Shown: positions 1 to 9,458, counted from the stretch's first letter. The stretch: DNA of 64,000 nt from Hyphomicrobiales bacterium (GCA_009377695.1 WHTP01000016.1:1-64000), one strand, 5' to 3'. The notes: generated from the letters alone by a model not told the origin. Numbers and translations are program-made.

Positions 1-20
1 AAACCGACAAAACCTCTTGC

Positions 21-110
21 GCGCGACAATCAATGCCGCGATCATCACCACCGCCGCGACACAAGATTCTCATCCAGATTGTCGCGCGCCTCTCTCCCAG
101 ATTGTCGCGC
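21..110. repeat. Three copies of an 11-14 bp GATTGTCGCGC repeat
   Basis: The 14-mer CCAGATTGTCGCGC occurs directly at 74-87 and 97-110. Its 11-bp core occurs inverted at 21-31 as GCGCGACAATC. The direct copies sit exactly where the porin reading frame loses similarity to its family, so they probably mark the end of whatever event truncated that gene. I do not recognise the repeat as part of a named insertion sequence. Confidence 0.6.
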
Positions 111-309
111 TACAGTCGGCCCGAATATAGCCCGTGAACCGGATACAGGTGTCGGAACCAGGGATGTAATAGAACCCGTCTCCGTAGAGCGTGCAGATCT
201 TCACGTACTGGACCGGCGCGGCCTTGACGGGAAGATCGGCAGCCTGCGCCCCGACCACTGCGACCATGCCGGCCGCAGAGCCGAGGAGAAGACTTTTCAC
301 CATCTTCAT
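70..309 (-). pseudogene. Truncated outer-membrane porin (5' fragment)
   Basis: The first 60 or so residues match the Bradyrhizobium/Rhizobiales porin family: a signal peptide (MKMVKSLLLGSAAG then AGAQAADLP-like cleavage region) followed by VQYVKIC, GDGFYYIPG and the start of the first strand GYIRA. Such porins normally run to roughly 350-500 residues. Here the frame turns into unrelated residues after GYIRAD and stops after 79 codons, inside a cluster of short repeats. The ATG at 309 has a good GGAGG site at 313-317, so the promoter end looks intact. A remnant created by deletion or rearrangement is most likely; a real small porin-like protein is unlikely. Confidence 0.7.
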
Positions 310-957
310 ATGAACCTCCAAGTTGTCGTTCGTGGGAGGGTTCCGTCTCCGCCGGGTGCTCCGCACCCTGGAAGGTCCCCTTCAGTCCCCGTGACCATCT
401 GGTTCCGATACAAAACCCATTCCCCAAACCAGACTGGGCGACCTTGGGATGCCCCCCGCCGTCGCACGCTCACATTAGCTCAGAGCCGACTACTGGCAAT
501 GAATAAGCATCGATCTGAACAGGCGCCGATACAGTTTTCCGGTAAGTGTTGCTTGAAAAACACTCGCGATTTCGGATCGTGCGGTCTCCACGGCAATCTT
601 CGATGATCGTTTGTCCCTTCAGGTATTTATAGTTGATCTACAGAAGCTTTGTTGATATTTACGGAAAATACATACGGCAACAACTCTTCTGTTGTTTACG
701 TATCGTTTACGTCTTTTGACTGTTTCTTTATGATAAGTTTACATGCACGGCGTGTCCCCTGCTGCGGTTCCAGCTTTCTCGCACTTGCACGCAGACCAGT
801 TGTTGATGGCAGACACCGACTCAGGCTCACCCACGCCCCAAAGCCAGTGAAGGCATCGGGGGGCGCGAGCAGCTCAAAAGCGCACGACGTTGCGAATCGC
901 CAATTCTGCTGAAATCACGGCGCGTCAGGCGCCATACCCGACGTTCGCAAGTATAGA
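310..957. other. Intergenic region upstream of the porin remnant
   Basis: About 650 bp with no convincing gene. The stretch at 620-740 is clearly more AT-rich than its surroundings and probably contains the promoter region of the former porin gene on the minus strand. I could not pick out defined -35 and -10 boxes with confidence. Confidence 0.4.
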
Positions 958-1050
958 TGGCGGAGAGGAAGGGATTCGAACCCTTGATACGGCTTTAGAC
1001 CGTATAACGGTTTAGCAAACCGCCGCCTTCAGCCACTCGGCCACCTCTCC
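958..1050 (-). tRNA. tRNA-Ser (anticodon GCT)
   Basis: On the minus strand the sequence begins GGAGAGGTGGCCGAGTGG and ends with CCTCTCC, a discriminator G and an encoded CCA at 960-958. The anticodon loop reads TTGCTAA, giving GCT, which decodes AGC/AGU. A long variable arm (pairing around TATACGG and CCGTATC) is present, as expected for serine. The T arm holds the canonical GGGTTCGAATCCC. Confidence 0.97.
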
Positions 1051-1500
1051 GCAGGCCGTCACCACTACAAAACCCCGTCGTTGCGGTCAAACACGGGCCC
1101 GCAACTCCGGCGATTCCTGCGACTCGGGTGGCGTTCTGCGAGTCCACAAAGTGGTCACAACGGCACTTTGCAGAACGCATTGAGGCACCGCGCGAAGCCA
1201 CAAGCGAGCACCGACAAAACCTGCTCGCCGGCGTCGCCGTCAGCGCGATCGCGCGGTCGGCAGTAGTCACAAAAGTGGTCACAAGAGATGGGGGGACTCG
1301 GTGAGCATCCCATTCCCGGCGCGGCACTCGACGATCGGCTTTTTTTTTACCGGCATCGCCGGCACCGGAAGAACCGCGTCGTCATTCCTGATCGGCTCGG
1401 AGTGTGGTGGGTCTTGCGACTCGCCCGAGACGGCAAGGCACAATTACCCTACGACGTGGTGATCTGCGGCGTCCGGCGCCGCATCATCAATGCCTGCAGT
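1051..1500. other. Intergenic, nothing recognised
   Basis: About 450 bp between tRNA-Ser and the Sel1 gene. Short frames are open on both strands, but none has a ribosome site or recognisable similarity. The phrase AGTGGTCACAA occurs twice, near 1146 and 1274. A decayed integrase tail next to the tRNA is possible, but I cannot show it. Confidence 0.35.
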
Positions 1501-1770
1501 TCAGTGGGTGTTGTACCACGCTCGTGCCGCACGTTGCGCCGCGGCGATTTCCGCGTCCGACATTTGCGCGGCAACCTCTTGGCGCAGGCGAGCGGCATCC
1601 TCATTGCCCTGCACCGCTGCCAGGTTGAACCACTTGTGCGCGGTGACATAGTCGATCGGAACGCTGCGCCCGACTGAATACATCATACCCAGATCGAATA
1701 ACGTGCTGGCGTTGACCGGCCCCTCGCCGAGGACGGCATGATTGCATTCGCTAAGTTCAAATCGAGCCAT
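1501..1770 (-). CDS. Sel1-repeat protein, small
   Basis: 89 residues with one recognisable Sel1/TPR-like repeat in the centre (LFDLGMMYSVGRSVPIDYV followed by AHKWFNLAAVQGNEDAA). The protein starts MARFELSECN and ends with an alanine- and arginine-rich helix. Short one-repeat relatives with nearly this layout are common in Rhizobiales and have no assigned function; Sel1 repeats in general mediate protein-protein contacts. No signal peptide is visible, so a cytoplasmic location is expected. The ATG at 1770 is preceded by AGGGGAGG at a good distance, which supports this start. It stands alone, with no operon partners. Confidence 0.8.
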   Translation of the reverse strand: MARFELSECNHAVLGEGPVNASTLFDLGMMYSVGRSVPIDYVTAHKWFNLAAVQGNEDAARLRQEVAAQMSDAEIAAAQRAARAWYNTH

Positions 1771-2554
1771 ATCGGCCTCCCCTGTTCGCGCGCGTCCATC
1801 AGGTCGCGGGCTTCGCGCGAGTTCACTCGACCCCCCGGCCGAGCAACGCGACTATGGCCGATAAGATTTGAATGACGTTTTAAGGATCGACGTGAACCAA
1901 ATCTGAATACGAACGACGCAATTGCCGTATATACTTTTGATTAGGCAGCGAATTGCTTGGAATTCCTTGATATTCGCGGACGAGATTTTCCAGCGACTCC
2001 CGAACCTTTGGTGAAACAATAACCATCATCGCGGCGGACCGTGGTACCCGCAACCGTCCTGCGGTGCGCGCTGACCAACTCAGTTGTGTGCCTCTCGCGG
2101 CGTCGTCCTCGATGCCTTCCCCACCCGAGATATTCATGGCACCGCCGGCCGCGCGAGCATGCGATCGAGCCAGCGCTTGCGGTGCGGAAATTCGTTGGTG
2201 GCTTTGTCCCTGCCGGTGCCAAGCAGCGTACCCAGCCCATGCACGGCATGTCGGCGATCCGAGTAAGTGCCCGAAAGGAATTCCCGGTCGATCGATCTCC
2301 GTCGATCGATCTACTGGGGATTGAAACTTGGGCCTGTTCGAGTGCCCTACCCGCCCTTTGCTGATCGCTATCGTGCCATTGGAGCGATCCATCCCCACTC
2401 TGACCCTGCGCCGCCGCGATTATGCGGAGGCCATTATGATCAACACAACCTATGGACGTGCCATAGGCTTCAAGGTTAGGCTTCGACGTTGCGCGCAGTC
2501 GTTAGAATGAGCGGCTGCGCTGTTTTATGTTTGCTCAAGGAAAGGGAGCCACTC
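1771..2554. other. Gene-poor stretch of about 780 bp
   Basis: No frame here shows both a ribosome site and family resemblance. A GATCGATC-rich segment (CGATCGATCTCCGTCGATCGATCT-like, about 2288-2311) forms a short inverted and direct repeat. The only mildly protein-like piece is a 51-codon minus-strand frame at 1880-2032, listed separately. Confidence 0.35.
1880..2032 (-). CDS. Possible 50-residue protein, unrecognised
   Basis: A minus-strand frame from an ATG near 2032 would encode about 50 residues starting MMVIVSPKVRESLENLV and ending DLVHVDP. The composition is plausible for a small helical protein. There is no Shine-Dalgarno sequence upstream, codon use is less GC-biased than in neighbouring genes, and no family is recognised. 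It may be a fragment of something decayed or simply chance. Confidence 0.2.
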   Translation of the reverse strand, partial: AMMVIVSPKVRESLENLVREYQGIPSNSLPNQKYIRQLRRSYSDLVHVDP

Positions 2555-2896
2555 ATGATCCGGTTTGTGTGTTCGGCGCTTGTCGCAGGTGCACTTCTTA
2601 TTCCCGTTGCAATGTCCACCCACGTCTCGAATCAGGCGCTTGCCCAGGCGACTGACCAGGCTGCCGAAAAGGCGGAACCGGGGAAAGCCACAAAGAAGAA
2701 AAGAGCAGCCAAGAGCAAGGCTGCAACGACAAGGAAGCGGGAACTGACCGCGGGCCAAAAGGCCGCGCGCGAGCGTCAACGGCAGTGCGGGGAAGAATGG
2801 CGCGAAGCCAAGCAGGGCGGCAAGGTCCAAAAAGGAATGACTTGGCCGAAGTACTGGAGCGCTTGCAACACGCGGCTCAAGGGCAAAGCCACCTGA
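2555..2896 (+). CDS. Secreted PsiF-like small basic protein
   Basis: 113 residues: a signal peptide at about 1-30 ending in ALAQA, a lysine/alanine-rich linker (KATKKKRAAKSKAATTRK), and a conserved C-terminal part with ELTAGQKAARERQRQCGEEW and MTWPKYWSACNTRLKG. The two cysteines, probably disulfide bonded, and the RxRQxxC...W..C pattern resemble PsiF-repeat and related Rhizobiales periplasmic proteins of unknown function. The start at 2555 is chosen because AAGGAAAGGGAG lies just upstream and the signal peptide begins there; an upstream in-frame start at 2489 has no such support. It appears monocistronic. Confidence 0.75.
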   Translation: MIRFVCSALVAGALLIPVAMSTHVSNQALAQATDQAAEKAEPGKATKKKRAAKSKAATTRKRELTAGQKAARERQRQCGEEWREAKQGGKVQKGMTWPKYWSACNTRLKGKAT

Positions 2897-3215
2897 TCCG
2901 GCCCGAGTGCCTGAGATCAGGCTCGGCGCGCAAATACAAATACTGAGGGCGTCGGCGAGATTCGAGAAGTCCGAGCTGGCGGCTGTTACCGCCGGCGAGG
3001 GCCGGACTTGCCGTCCCTCGCATTCCGCGTACCTCACCTCTCGGTTCGATCCGCGTGAATCTCGTACCCCTGTCTCGCCGACGCCCTCTGTCGTCGACCG
3101 AAGCCGGCGTTGTCGACAGCGGCTGCTTAGCGCTCACCGCAGGTCAACAATCGCCGGCCCGTTTGACGCGGTCATCGACATCATGCGAAGCCGAAGACCG
3201 TGAAGTAGCGGTAGC

Positions 3216-3296
3216 TTACTTCTTCTTCCGGCGCTTGGTCTTCTTCGCGCCCTTTTTTGCCGCTGACTTCGTCTTCGACTTTCTCTTCTTCGCCAT
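3216..3296 (-). CDS. 26-residue lysine/arginine-rich peptide
   Basis: An ATG at 3296 with a strong GGAGGGCAGC leader (3297-3306) opens a 26-codon frame ending TAA at 3216. The product begins MAKKRKSKTKSAAKKGAKKT and continues with RRKKK; more than half of the residues are Lys or Arg and none is acidic. This composition resembles the tails of histone-H1-like or ribosome-associated basic proteins, so nucleic-acid binding is a reasonable guess. The strong ribosome site and clean stop argue for a real gene. It is not a recognised family member. Confidence 0.6.
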   Translation of the reverse strand: MAKKRKSKTKSAAKKGAKKTKRRKKK

Positions 3297-3886
3297 GCTG
3301 CCCTCCTAGCCATGAGTGAGTGGCGATGTCGTAACAGTGCACGCGCGAATCGCGGGCACTGGACTCCGATTACTACAGAGCAGCGAAAAAATCAGCGTTT
3401 CCGCTTAATGAAGGGTGTACGGAGTGTTTACGACACTCGATCTTGTGGCTGCACGCGATCACGCGATCACCGCTCGCGATGCAATGAGCAACAGCATCGC
3501 GGTTCGATCTGCAAAAAGGTATCGATGTGCGACAAGTGCCGAATTTACAAGGCTTTCTGATGATTCAATATTCGCGTGGCGACAACGTCAGCGACGGTGT
3601 TGGTCGCTTCATCGATCGACCATCGACAGGCAGAAATGCCGCCTGAAGCGCGTCAACCAACCTGTGAAAAAAATTTTCGGCGACGAGCTCCAAACGGTGC
3701 CGCGCGGGACCGAATCCGACACGAATCGAGCGAATCGGCCAGGAACTGATTCGCGGCGCGGACATGCGAACAGGTCGATCTTGTCCTCGCGAGGACACGC
3801 CGACCAACATGTGAGCGGTCGAATGCGTCCGCCGTGACGGACACGAACGTCGCGTGAGCAGGAGATTGTCGACAGAGAGAGCCGTC
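3297..3886. other. Intergenic, about 590 bp, nothing assigned
   Basis: Several short frames are open on both strands, including one on the minus strand at 3565-3810 ending TPSLTLSPREY. None has a ribosome site or family resemblance that I trust. The base composition is less GC-rich than the flanking genes. Confidence 0.35.
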
Positions 3887-3918
3887 TTAGACGCCGAGCT
3901 TGTTAGACGCCGAGCTTG
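3887..3918. repeat. Tandem 16-bp duplication at the gatB 3' end
   Basis: TTAGACGCCGAGCTTG is repeated exactly at 3887-3902 and 3903-3918. The second copy encodes the last five residues and stop codon of gatB; the first lies just beyond it. It looks like a recent slippage or duplication that left the protein unchanged. Confidence 0.9.
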
Positions 3919-5384
3919 CGCTTGAGCAGATCGTTCACGGCCTGCGGGTTGGCCTTGCCGCCCGATGCTTTCATCACCTGACCGACAAACCAGCCAGCGA
4001 GTTTCGGATTGGCCTTCGCTTGCTCGACCTTGTCCGGGTTCGCCGCGACGATCTCGTCGACCACCTTCTCGATCGCCGAGAGGTCGGTCACCTGCTCCAT
4101 CCCACGATCCTTGACGATCTGACGCGGGTCGCCGCCTTCGCTCCAGACAATTTCGAACAAGTCCTTGGCGATCTTGCCGGAGATCGTTCCAGCCGCAATC
4201 AGATCGAGGATTGCGCCGAGTTGCGATGACGACATCGGCGAGGCAAGGATGTCCTTCCCCTCCTTGTTGAGCCGCCCGGCGAGCTCGTTGATCACCCAGT
4301 TGGCTGCCGCCTTGGCATCGCGGCCGCGGGCCACGTCCTCGAAATAGTCCGCCGCTTCGCGCTCTGCCGTGAGTACGTTGGCATCGTAAGCGGTAAGTGC
4401 GTAGTCGCGCATGAAACGCACCTTCTTCTGGTCCGGCAATTCGGGCAGATGCGACTTCAGATCGGCGACCAGCGCCGGCGACACTTCAAGTGGCAAAAGA
4501 TCGGGATCCGGGAAGTAGCGATAGTCATGCGCCTCTTCCTTGTTGCGCATCGACCGCGTCTCGCCCTTGTTCGGATCGAACAGCCGGGTCTCCTGTACGA
4601 CCGTGCCACCGTCTTCGATCAGATCGATCTGCCGGCGCGCCTCGTAGTCGACGGCCTGGCCGATGAAGCGGATCGAATTGACGTTCTTGATCTCGCAGCG
4701 GGTACCAAACGGTTCGCCGGTGCGCCGCACCGAGACATTCACATCGGCGCGCAGGCTGCCCTTTTCCATGTCGCCGTCGCAGGTCCCGAGATAGCGCAGG
4801 ATCGTGCGCAGCTTGGATACATAGGCCTTGGCCTCATCGGCCGAACGCAGGTCGGGCTTCGACACGATCTCCATCAACGCAACGCCTGACCGGTTGAGGT
4901 CGATGAACGACATGGTCGGATGCTGCTCATGCAGGAGCTTGCCGGCGTCCTGCTCGAGATGGACGCGTTCGATCCCGACGGTGATGGTCTCGCCGTCGGT
5001 CATGTCGAGAACGACCTCGCCCTCACCCACGATCGGCGATTTGTATTGGCTGATCTGGTAGCCCTGCGGCAGGTCCGGATAGAAATAGTTCTTCCGGTCG
5101 AACACCGACCTGAGATTGATCCTGGCGTTGAGCCCGAGGCCGGTGCGCACTGCCTGGCGGATACACTCCTCGTTGATCACCGGCAGCATGCCGGGCATCG
5201 CGGCGTCGACCAGCGACACGTGCGAGTTCGGCTCGCCGCCGAAGGCGGTCGACGCGCCGGAGAACAACTTAGCCTCCGACGTGACCTGGGCATGGACTTC
5301 AAGGCCGATCACGACCTCCCAGTCGCCGGTGGCGCCTTTCAAGAGTTTTCGATGGCGTGCAGGCTCGCTCATGGCGGAGGTCAT
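3903..5384 (-). CDS. gatB: Glu-tRNA(Gln)/Asp-tRNA(Asn) amidotransferase subunit B
   Basis: GatB is the tRNA-binding and kinase subunit of the GatCAB complex. It phosphorylates Glu on Glu-tRNA(Gln) so that ammonia from GatA can convert it to Gln. The protein starts [15 protein letters not shown] and contains FSGAS and [19 protein letters not shown] (both family signatures), [13 protein letters not shown], and a C-terminal YqeY-like helical tail ending LLKRKLGV. From the ATG at 5384 it is 493 residues, the usual length; the frame is open further upstream to 5540, but that part has no family resemblance. A second ATG at 5372 is equally possible. gatC and gatA lie about 5 kb away in a separate operon. 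Confidence 0.95.
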   Translation of the reverse strand: MTSAMSEPARHRKLLKGATGDWEVVIGLEVHAQVTSEAKLFSGASTAFGGEPNSHVSLVDAAMPGMLPVINEECIRQAVRTGLGLNARINLRSVFDRKNYFYPDLPQGYQISQYKSPIVGEGEVVLDMTDGETITVGIERVHLEQDAGKLLHEQHPTMSFIDLNRSGVALMEIVSKPDLRSADEAKAYVSKLRTILRYLGTCDGDMEKGSLRADVNVSVRRTGEPFGTRCEIKNVNSIRFIGQAVDYEARRQIDLIEDGGTVVQETRLFDPNKGETRSMRNKEEAHDYRYFPDPDLLPLEVSPALVADLKSHLPELPDQKKVRFMRDYALTAYDANVLTAEREAADYFEDVARGRDAKAAANWVINELAGRLNKEGKDILASPMSSSQLGAILDLIAAGTISGKIAKDLFEIVWSEGGDPRQIVKDRGMEQVTDLSAIEKVVDEIVAANPDKVEQAKANPKLAGWFVGQVMKASGGKANPQAVNDLLKRKLGV

Positions 5385-5539
5385 CGCAAACCCGTTCGCC
5401 CGCGTCAATTCAAGGCTGGCCGCATCCCTCACCGCCGGCCCGTTGTCGCACACCGTCCGCCGCAGTAGGCTTTGCTGGCAAGGAAACGGCATCACACCCA
5501 CCCACACATAAGCGTATGCCGCCGCCAGGGAGCCCTCCA

Positions 5540-6535
5540 ATGAACGACCCCATCATGCTGAGCCGCCGACACTTCACTGGCCTTGCCGCAGCGTCTGCTT
5601 TGGCGCCCGCCCTCGGCGGCAGCGCCACCGCGCAGACCTACCCGAACCATGTCGTGCGGCTGGTGGTGCCGTTCACGCCCGGCGGCGGCATCGATGCAAT
5701 CGGGCGTATCGTCGGCGGGCGGCTGTCGGAACTCTGGGGCCAGCAGGTCGTGGTCGAGAACAAGCCGGGCGCGGGCGCCAACATCGGGATCGAGTTCGTG
5801 GCACGCGCGGCGCCGGACGGCTACACCATGCTGATCACCGCCGGCGGGCTTGTGGTCAATCAATTCCTGTTTCCCTCGATCAACTACGATCCGGTCGCCG
5901 ACTTCGCTCCGGTCTCGCTGCTCTGCCTGTTTCCCAATCTTGTCGTCGTTCCGAAGGACTCGAAATTCCGCACCGTTGCCGACGTCATCGCCTATGCGAA
6001 AGCCAACCCGGGCAAGCTGACCTACGCCTCCCCGGGACACGGCAGCTCGCCGCACATGAGCGCGGAGCTGTTCAAAAACATGGCCAAGGTCGACATTACC
6101 CACGTGCCCTATCGCGGCGCCGCGCCTGGTTACACCGACCTGATCGCCGGCCGCGTCGACCTGTACTTTGCGGTGATGGCGTCCGGGCTGCCGCTGGTCC
6201 AGGCCGGGCAATTGCGCGCGCTCGCGGTCACCACCACGAAACGCCACAACGCCGCGCCGGAGGTGCCAACCGTCGCCGAAAGCGGCTTGCCCGGCTATGA
6301 CATGTCGTCCTGGTTTGCCTTCGTCATGCCGGCCAAGACGCCGTCGGAGATCATCCGCAAGGTGAACGCCGATACCAATACCGTGCTCGGCGAAGCAGTG
6401 GTCAAGGCGCGGTTTGACAAGCTCGGCGTCAGCGCCGCTGGTTCAACGCCAGAGGCGCTCGGCGCCCACCTCAAGGAGGAGATGGCGAAATGGGGTCCGG
6501 TGATCAAAGCCGCCAACATCAAGGTCAGCGATTGA
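5540..6535 (+). CDS. Tripartite tricarboxylate transporter binding protein (Bug/TctC family)
   Basis: 331 residues. It begins with a Tat-like signal ([18 protein letters not shown], cleavage near ATAQ) and continues with the family pattern [42 protein letters not shown] and a second lobe ending [11 protein letters not shown]. Bug proteins bind carboxylates or other small organic acids in the periplasm and hand them to TctAB-type carriers. No TctA or TctB gene is nearby, so this is an orphan receptor, as is common in this lineage. The ATG at 5540 follows CCCTCCA with weak ribosome-site character. It is divergent from gatB with about 155 bp between them. Confidence 0.9.
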   Translation: MNDPIMLSRRHFTGLAAASALAPALGGSATAQTYPNHVVRLVVPFTPGGGIDAIGRIVGGRLSELWGQQVVVENKPGAGANIGIEFVARAAPDGYTMLITAGGLVVNQFLFPSINYDPVADFAPVSLLCLFPNLVVVPKDSKFRTVADVIAYAKANPGKLTYASPGHGSSPHMSAELFKNMAKVDITHVPYRGAAPGYTDLIAGRVDLYFAVMASGLPLVQAGQLRALAVTTTKRHNAAPEVPTVAESGLPGYDMSSWFAFVMPAKTPSEIIRKVNADTNTVLGEAVVKARFDKLGVSAAGSTPEALGAHLKEEMAKWGPVIKAANIKVSD

Positions 6536-6643
6536 ACGCAGCAAGCTCGTTATCGTAATAAGCCCCTGTCGTAAGCCGATATCACAAGAAACATTTCATC
6601 CCGGTTCTGGCCGCCCTGATCGGCGGCGTCTTTGGAGTGCGCA

Positions 6644-7339
6644 ATGGCAACTGCAATCAAGGTCATCTCCTCGCAAGCGATCAAGGAGGCCTATCTCGCG
6701 TTCGCGCCGGAATTCGAGCGCACAAGCGGACACAAGGTCGTCACCACCTGGAACGGGACCAACGACATTCTCAGGAAGCTCCGCGCCGGCGAAGCCTTCG
6801 ACATGGTGATCCTGGTGACGCCTGCGATGGAGGAGATGATCAAGGAAGGCAAGGTCATTGCCGACAGCCGCGTCGATCTCGTCCGTTCAGGCATCGCCAT
6901 TGCCGTCCCGATAGGCGCGCCCAAGCCCGACATCAGCACCGTCGACGCAGTCAAGCGGGTGCTGCTCGCAGCCAAGGGCATCGGCTACTCGTCCGGCCCG
7001 AGCGGTGTGTTCCTCGAAGGCCTCTTCAATCGCTGGGGGATCTGGGATCAGGTCGGGTCGAAGATCAAGCAGACGCCGCCGGGAACGCCGGTCGGCTCGA
7101 TCCTCGCGCGCGGCGACGTCGACATCGGATTCCAGCAGGTGAGCGAGTTGCTGCTCTATCCCGGCATCCAGTACGTCGGCCCGGTGCCGCAGGAGATGGA
7201 CACCGTCAGCGTCTTTGCCGGCGGCGTCCACAGCCACGCCAGCCAGGCCGATGCGGCACGCGAGTACATCAAGTTCATCGCGTCGCCCGCTGCCCTGCCC
7301 TTCATCAAGAAGACCGGCATGGAACAAGGCGCGTCGTGA
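6644..7339 (+). CDS. ModA-like substrate-binding protein lacking a signal peptide
   Basis: 231 residues with the fold signature of molybdate/sulfate-type type-II binding proteins: KVISSQAIKEAYLAFAPEFE, GTNDILRKLRAGEAFDMVIL, a central hinge with GYSSGPSGVFLE and a late GDVDIGFQQVSELLL. Relatives annotated simply as substrate-binding domain proteins are frequent in Bradyrhizobium. The N-terminus has no hydrophobic export signal from either the ATG at 6644 (preceded by GGAG) or the TTG at 6632, so it may be cytoplasmic or exported by another route. It follows the Bug gene in the same direction after about 110 bp. No ABC permease is nearby. Ligand unknown. Confidence 0.75.
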   Translation: MATAIKVISSQAIKEAYLAFAPEFERTSGHKVVTTWNGTNDILRKLRAGEAFDMVILVTPAMEEMIKEGKVIADSRVDLVRSGIAIAVPIGAPKPDISTVDAVKRVLLAAKGIGYSSGPSGVFLEGLFNRWGIWDQVGSKIKQTPPGTPVGSILARGDVDIGFQQVSELLLYPGIQYVGPVPQEMDTVSVFAGGVHSHASQADAAREYIKFIASPAALPFIKKTGMEQGAS

Positions 7340-7379
7340 GCTGACGACGGCCGCGCTCCCCGCTTCTGCCGCGAAGCGA

Positions 7380-8765
7380 TCAAAGCCCGCGGCGGAAGGC
7401 CCGGTAGATCGAATTGTTGCGGACCGCCTCCCTGCCCGCCTCGATCAGAAAGTCGACGGACTGCTGAGGAAGATAGAAACGGGTCGGGATCGCATCGAGC
7501 GCCTCGGCGCGGGTTCGGTCAAACTGGTCGAAGCCGACGCGCTCGACAAAAACGTTGACATCGTCACAGCGCCAGTTGGGACCCACGCCCAGGCGCTGCC
7601 GTTCGGCGGCGGACAAGCCGCAGCGCCAGCGTCGAACTTTTCCCACCCACTCGTTCATGAGCGCGCCGAACGCGGCATAGCTTGCGCGCGTGTTCGCCTC
7701 GGTAGCCGTATCGGCTGTTGCCATCACGAGTTCGACACCGGTCGGTCCTGGGAGCTGCTGCGCCCAATTGCCGGATGGAGCGCGGCCGGAATCCACGATC
7801 AAAAAGAACATCCGCCGAATGCGCACGGCCTGTCGCGGCGTCATGGGCTCATACGGCCGCGTCGCTGAGAGCAACGCGATACTGAAGCCTGAAAGCCCGA
7901 AATTATCGACCAGGCCACCGTCCAGCAGCTTTACGTAGCGCATTGAGCCGGTGTGGTAGCTTTCGATCGCCTGTGCGAAGTCGCGCAACAAAGGTTGCGC
8001 ATTACGGTTGGCGCGTGCGCGCACGATCCAGTCCGGCAGCTTGGTCTGGCACCGGCCTGGAAAGGTTTCGAGGACGATCGGCGCGAACACCACCGGTACC
8101 GCGGCCGAGGCTGCAACCGCTTCCGAGATCGGATAGCTCAGCAGGTCGCTGCACATCGCGTCGAAGGCGACGCTCCCGAACACGAACGGTGTGCGGTTAT
8201 AGATGTCCGACGCATTGATCCAAATGCGCGGCCGCTGATCGCGCCGGAATTCGCGGAAGGTCGCGCCGCCGAACAGGTTCTCGTCGAGCCAGCGCGGCAG
8301 ATGCGTGGCGTCGTTCAAGCCGCCGCCGAGCGCGCGGCCGAGATTGATCAGGGAGACCCGAGTGTTGAGAGACTCCTCGGCGTTGCGCAGCAGGAAGCGT
8401 TCGCGGAAGTCGGCGAGCGCGTCGCGCCGGCGCAGGCCGTAATAGGCCGCAAGCACCGACCCGCCGGACACGCCAGACACGAAATCGACGCGGTCGAGCA
8501 GCGACACGGCCTTGCCGCGATCGCGGATGCGCATGGTGTCGAGCTCTTTGAGCACGCCGAAGGAGAAGGCCGCTGCGCGGGTGCCGCCGCCGGAGAAGGC
8601 GAGGCTCAACATGACGTCGTCGGAGTTGAGCGGCAGTTCACTGCCAAGCGATGCCGCCTGCACCGGCCCGGTCAGCGGTTGATTCTGCGGCACGTTGTAA
8701 ACGCTGGTGCAGCCGCTGAGTGCGACAACACCTATTGCAGCGACCAGCCGCCCCCACGCATGCAT
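7380..8765 (-). CDS. Patatin-like phospholipase, lipoprotein
   Basis: 461 residues with an N-terminal lipoprotein signal (VVALSGC, lipidated Cys near residue 17). The patatin domain shows the oxyanion loop SGGGTRAAAFS, the nucleophile elbow GVSGGS (GxSxG) and the catalytic Asp in DGGLVDNFG, giving a complete Ser-Asp dyad. Patatin enzymes hydrolyse acyl chains of phospholipids; the lipid anchor places this one at the membrane facing the periplasm. The ATG at 8765 is used; a GTG two codons earlier (8771), closer to an AGGGG, is equally possible. It converges with the upstream binding-protein gene, leaving about 40 bp, and has no evident operon. Confidence 0.88.
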   Translation of the reverse strand: MHAWGRLVAAIGVVALSGCTSVYNVPQNQPLTGPVQAASLGSELPLNSDDVMLSLAFSGGGTRAAAFSFGVLKELDTMRIRDRGKAVSLLDRVDFVSGVSGGSVLAAYYGLRRRDALADFRERFLLRNAEESLNTRVSLINLGRALGGGLNDATHLPRWLDENLFGGATFREFRRDQRPRIWINASDIYNRTPFVFGSVAFDAMCSDLLSYPISEAVAASAAVPVVFAPIVLETFPGRCQTKLPDWIVRARANRNAQPLLRDFAQAIESYHTGSMRYVKLLDGGLVDNFGLSGFSIALLSATRPYEPMTPRQAVRIRRMFFLIVDSGRAPSGNWAQQLPGPTGVELVMATADTATEANTRASYAAFGALMNEWVGKVRRWRCGLSAAERQRLGVGPNWRCDDVNVFVERVGFDQFDRTRAEALDAIPTRFYLPQQSVDFLIEAGREAVRNNSIYRAFRRGL

Positions 8766-8859
8766 CGACACGGAACCCCTGCCCAGACGTCACCCTATCA
8801 GCGGTGCGTTGCGGCATGGTCAACAGTCACTTAAAGGCGAACTTATGGTTTGGAGGCCG

Positions 8860-9147
8860 CTAACCCAGCAAATCACGGGCAATCGCGGCCCATTCGGCAC
8901 TGAATGGGCCGGTTGCCGCCGGGATACCGGCGCGCCGGTACCAATAGCGGGCGTTTTCCTCGTCCTTTTCGAGCCGGTGCAGGTAAGCGTGCACGCGCGC
9001 GCAATTCTTGCCGCCCTCGTCCATCACCAGCGCATGTGCGGTGTCCCACCGGTCCTTGCCGGCCCACCACAGTGCGGCGAGCGCCGGCGACAGCTTCGCC
9101 GGCGGCGTTCGCTTCGATAGGCTGCGTTTGAATTCCGCGAACGTCAT
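8860..9147 (-). CDS. Conserved hypothetical protein (Rhizobiales)
   Basis: 95 residues starting MTFAEFKRSL and containing LSPALAALWWAGKDRWDTAH, then a VHAYLHRLEKDEENARYWYRRAG motif and a terminal EWAAIARDLL. The helical, tetratricopeptide-like W/Y pattern suggests a small TPR-like scaffold. Proteins with this exact layout are widespread in Rhizobiales without a known function. The start at 9147 is preferred over an upstream ATG at 9180 because family members start at MTF; no strong ribosome site is visible for either. It is probably cytoplasmic and transcribed alone. Confidence 0.75.
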   Translation of the reverse strand: MTFAEFKRSLSKRTPPAKLSPALAALWWAGKDRWDTAHALVMDEGGKNCARVHAYLHRLEKDEENARYWYRRAGIPAATGPFSAEWAAIARDLLG

Positions 9148-9153
9148 CAAGGA

Positions 9154-9232
9154 CTGGTGTGGCGGTTCAGAAGTCCGCATCCACGAACGCGCCGCAAGAT
9201 AATACGAACTTCGGAGTCGAGACGCTACCCCT
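9154..9232. repeat. Degenerate palindromic element, copy A
   Basis: The phrase CTGGTGTGGCGGTTCAGAAGT (up to the first 20 bases, from 9154) recurs with one or two changes at about 33319. It is followed by GCATCCACGAAC and, 40 bp on, the CGAACTTCGGA half of a palindrome also seen at 22040-22105 and 33360-33400. The arms no longer pair well, so this is an eroded member of the dispersed family. Confidence 0.5.
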
Positions 9233-9458
9233 GCTCGTGCCGTTGCCGCGCTGAAATGACGTCATTAGCTTGAAAGTTTGTCGACCACCTATGCCCCGGA
9301 TTGTCCCGCAGCCGCTCCGTTGATTTCGCGGGGAGAGCGTGGGCATTGAGGTCCGTCGAAATCAGGCATAGGTTATCCAAGACCCAAACGGCCGCGCATC
9401 ATCAGGCGACGGCCTGTCGCCGGCCGTGCGCGCCTGCTCATCGCATGGAGGTAAGGTC

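Noticed and set aside
1880-2398. 172-residue minus-strand frame
   Set aside because: No ribosome site and no resemblance; only its last 51 codons look faintly protein-like and are reported at low confidence.
3565-3810. Minus-strand frame ending TPSLTLSPREY
   Set aside because: The phrase faintly recalls the start of a DNA-binding domain, but the frame ends there and has no ribosome site.
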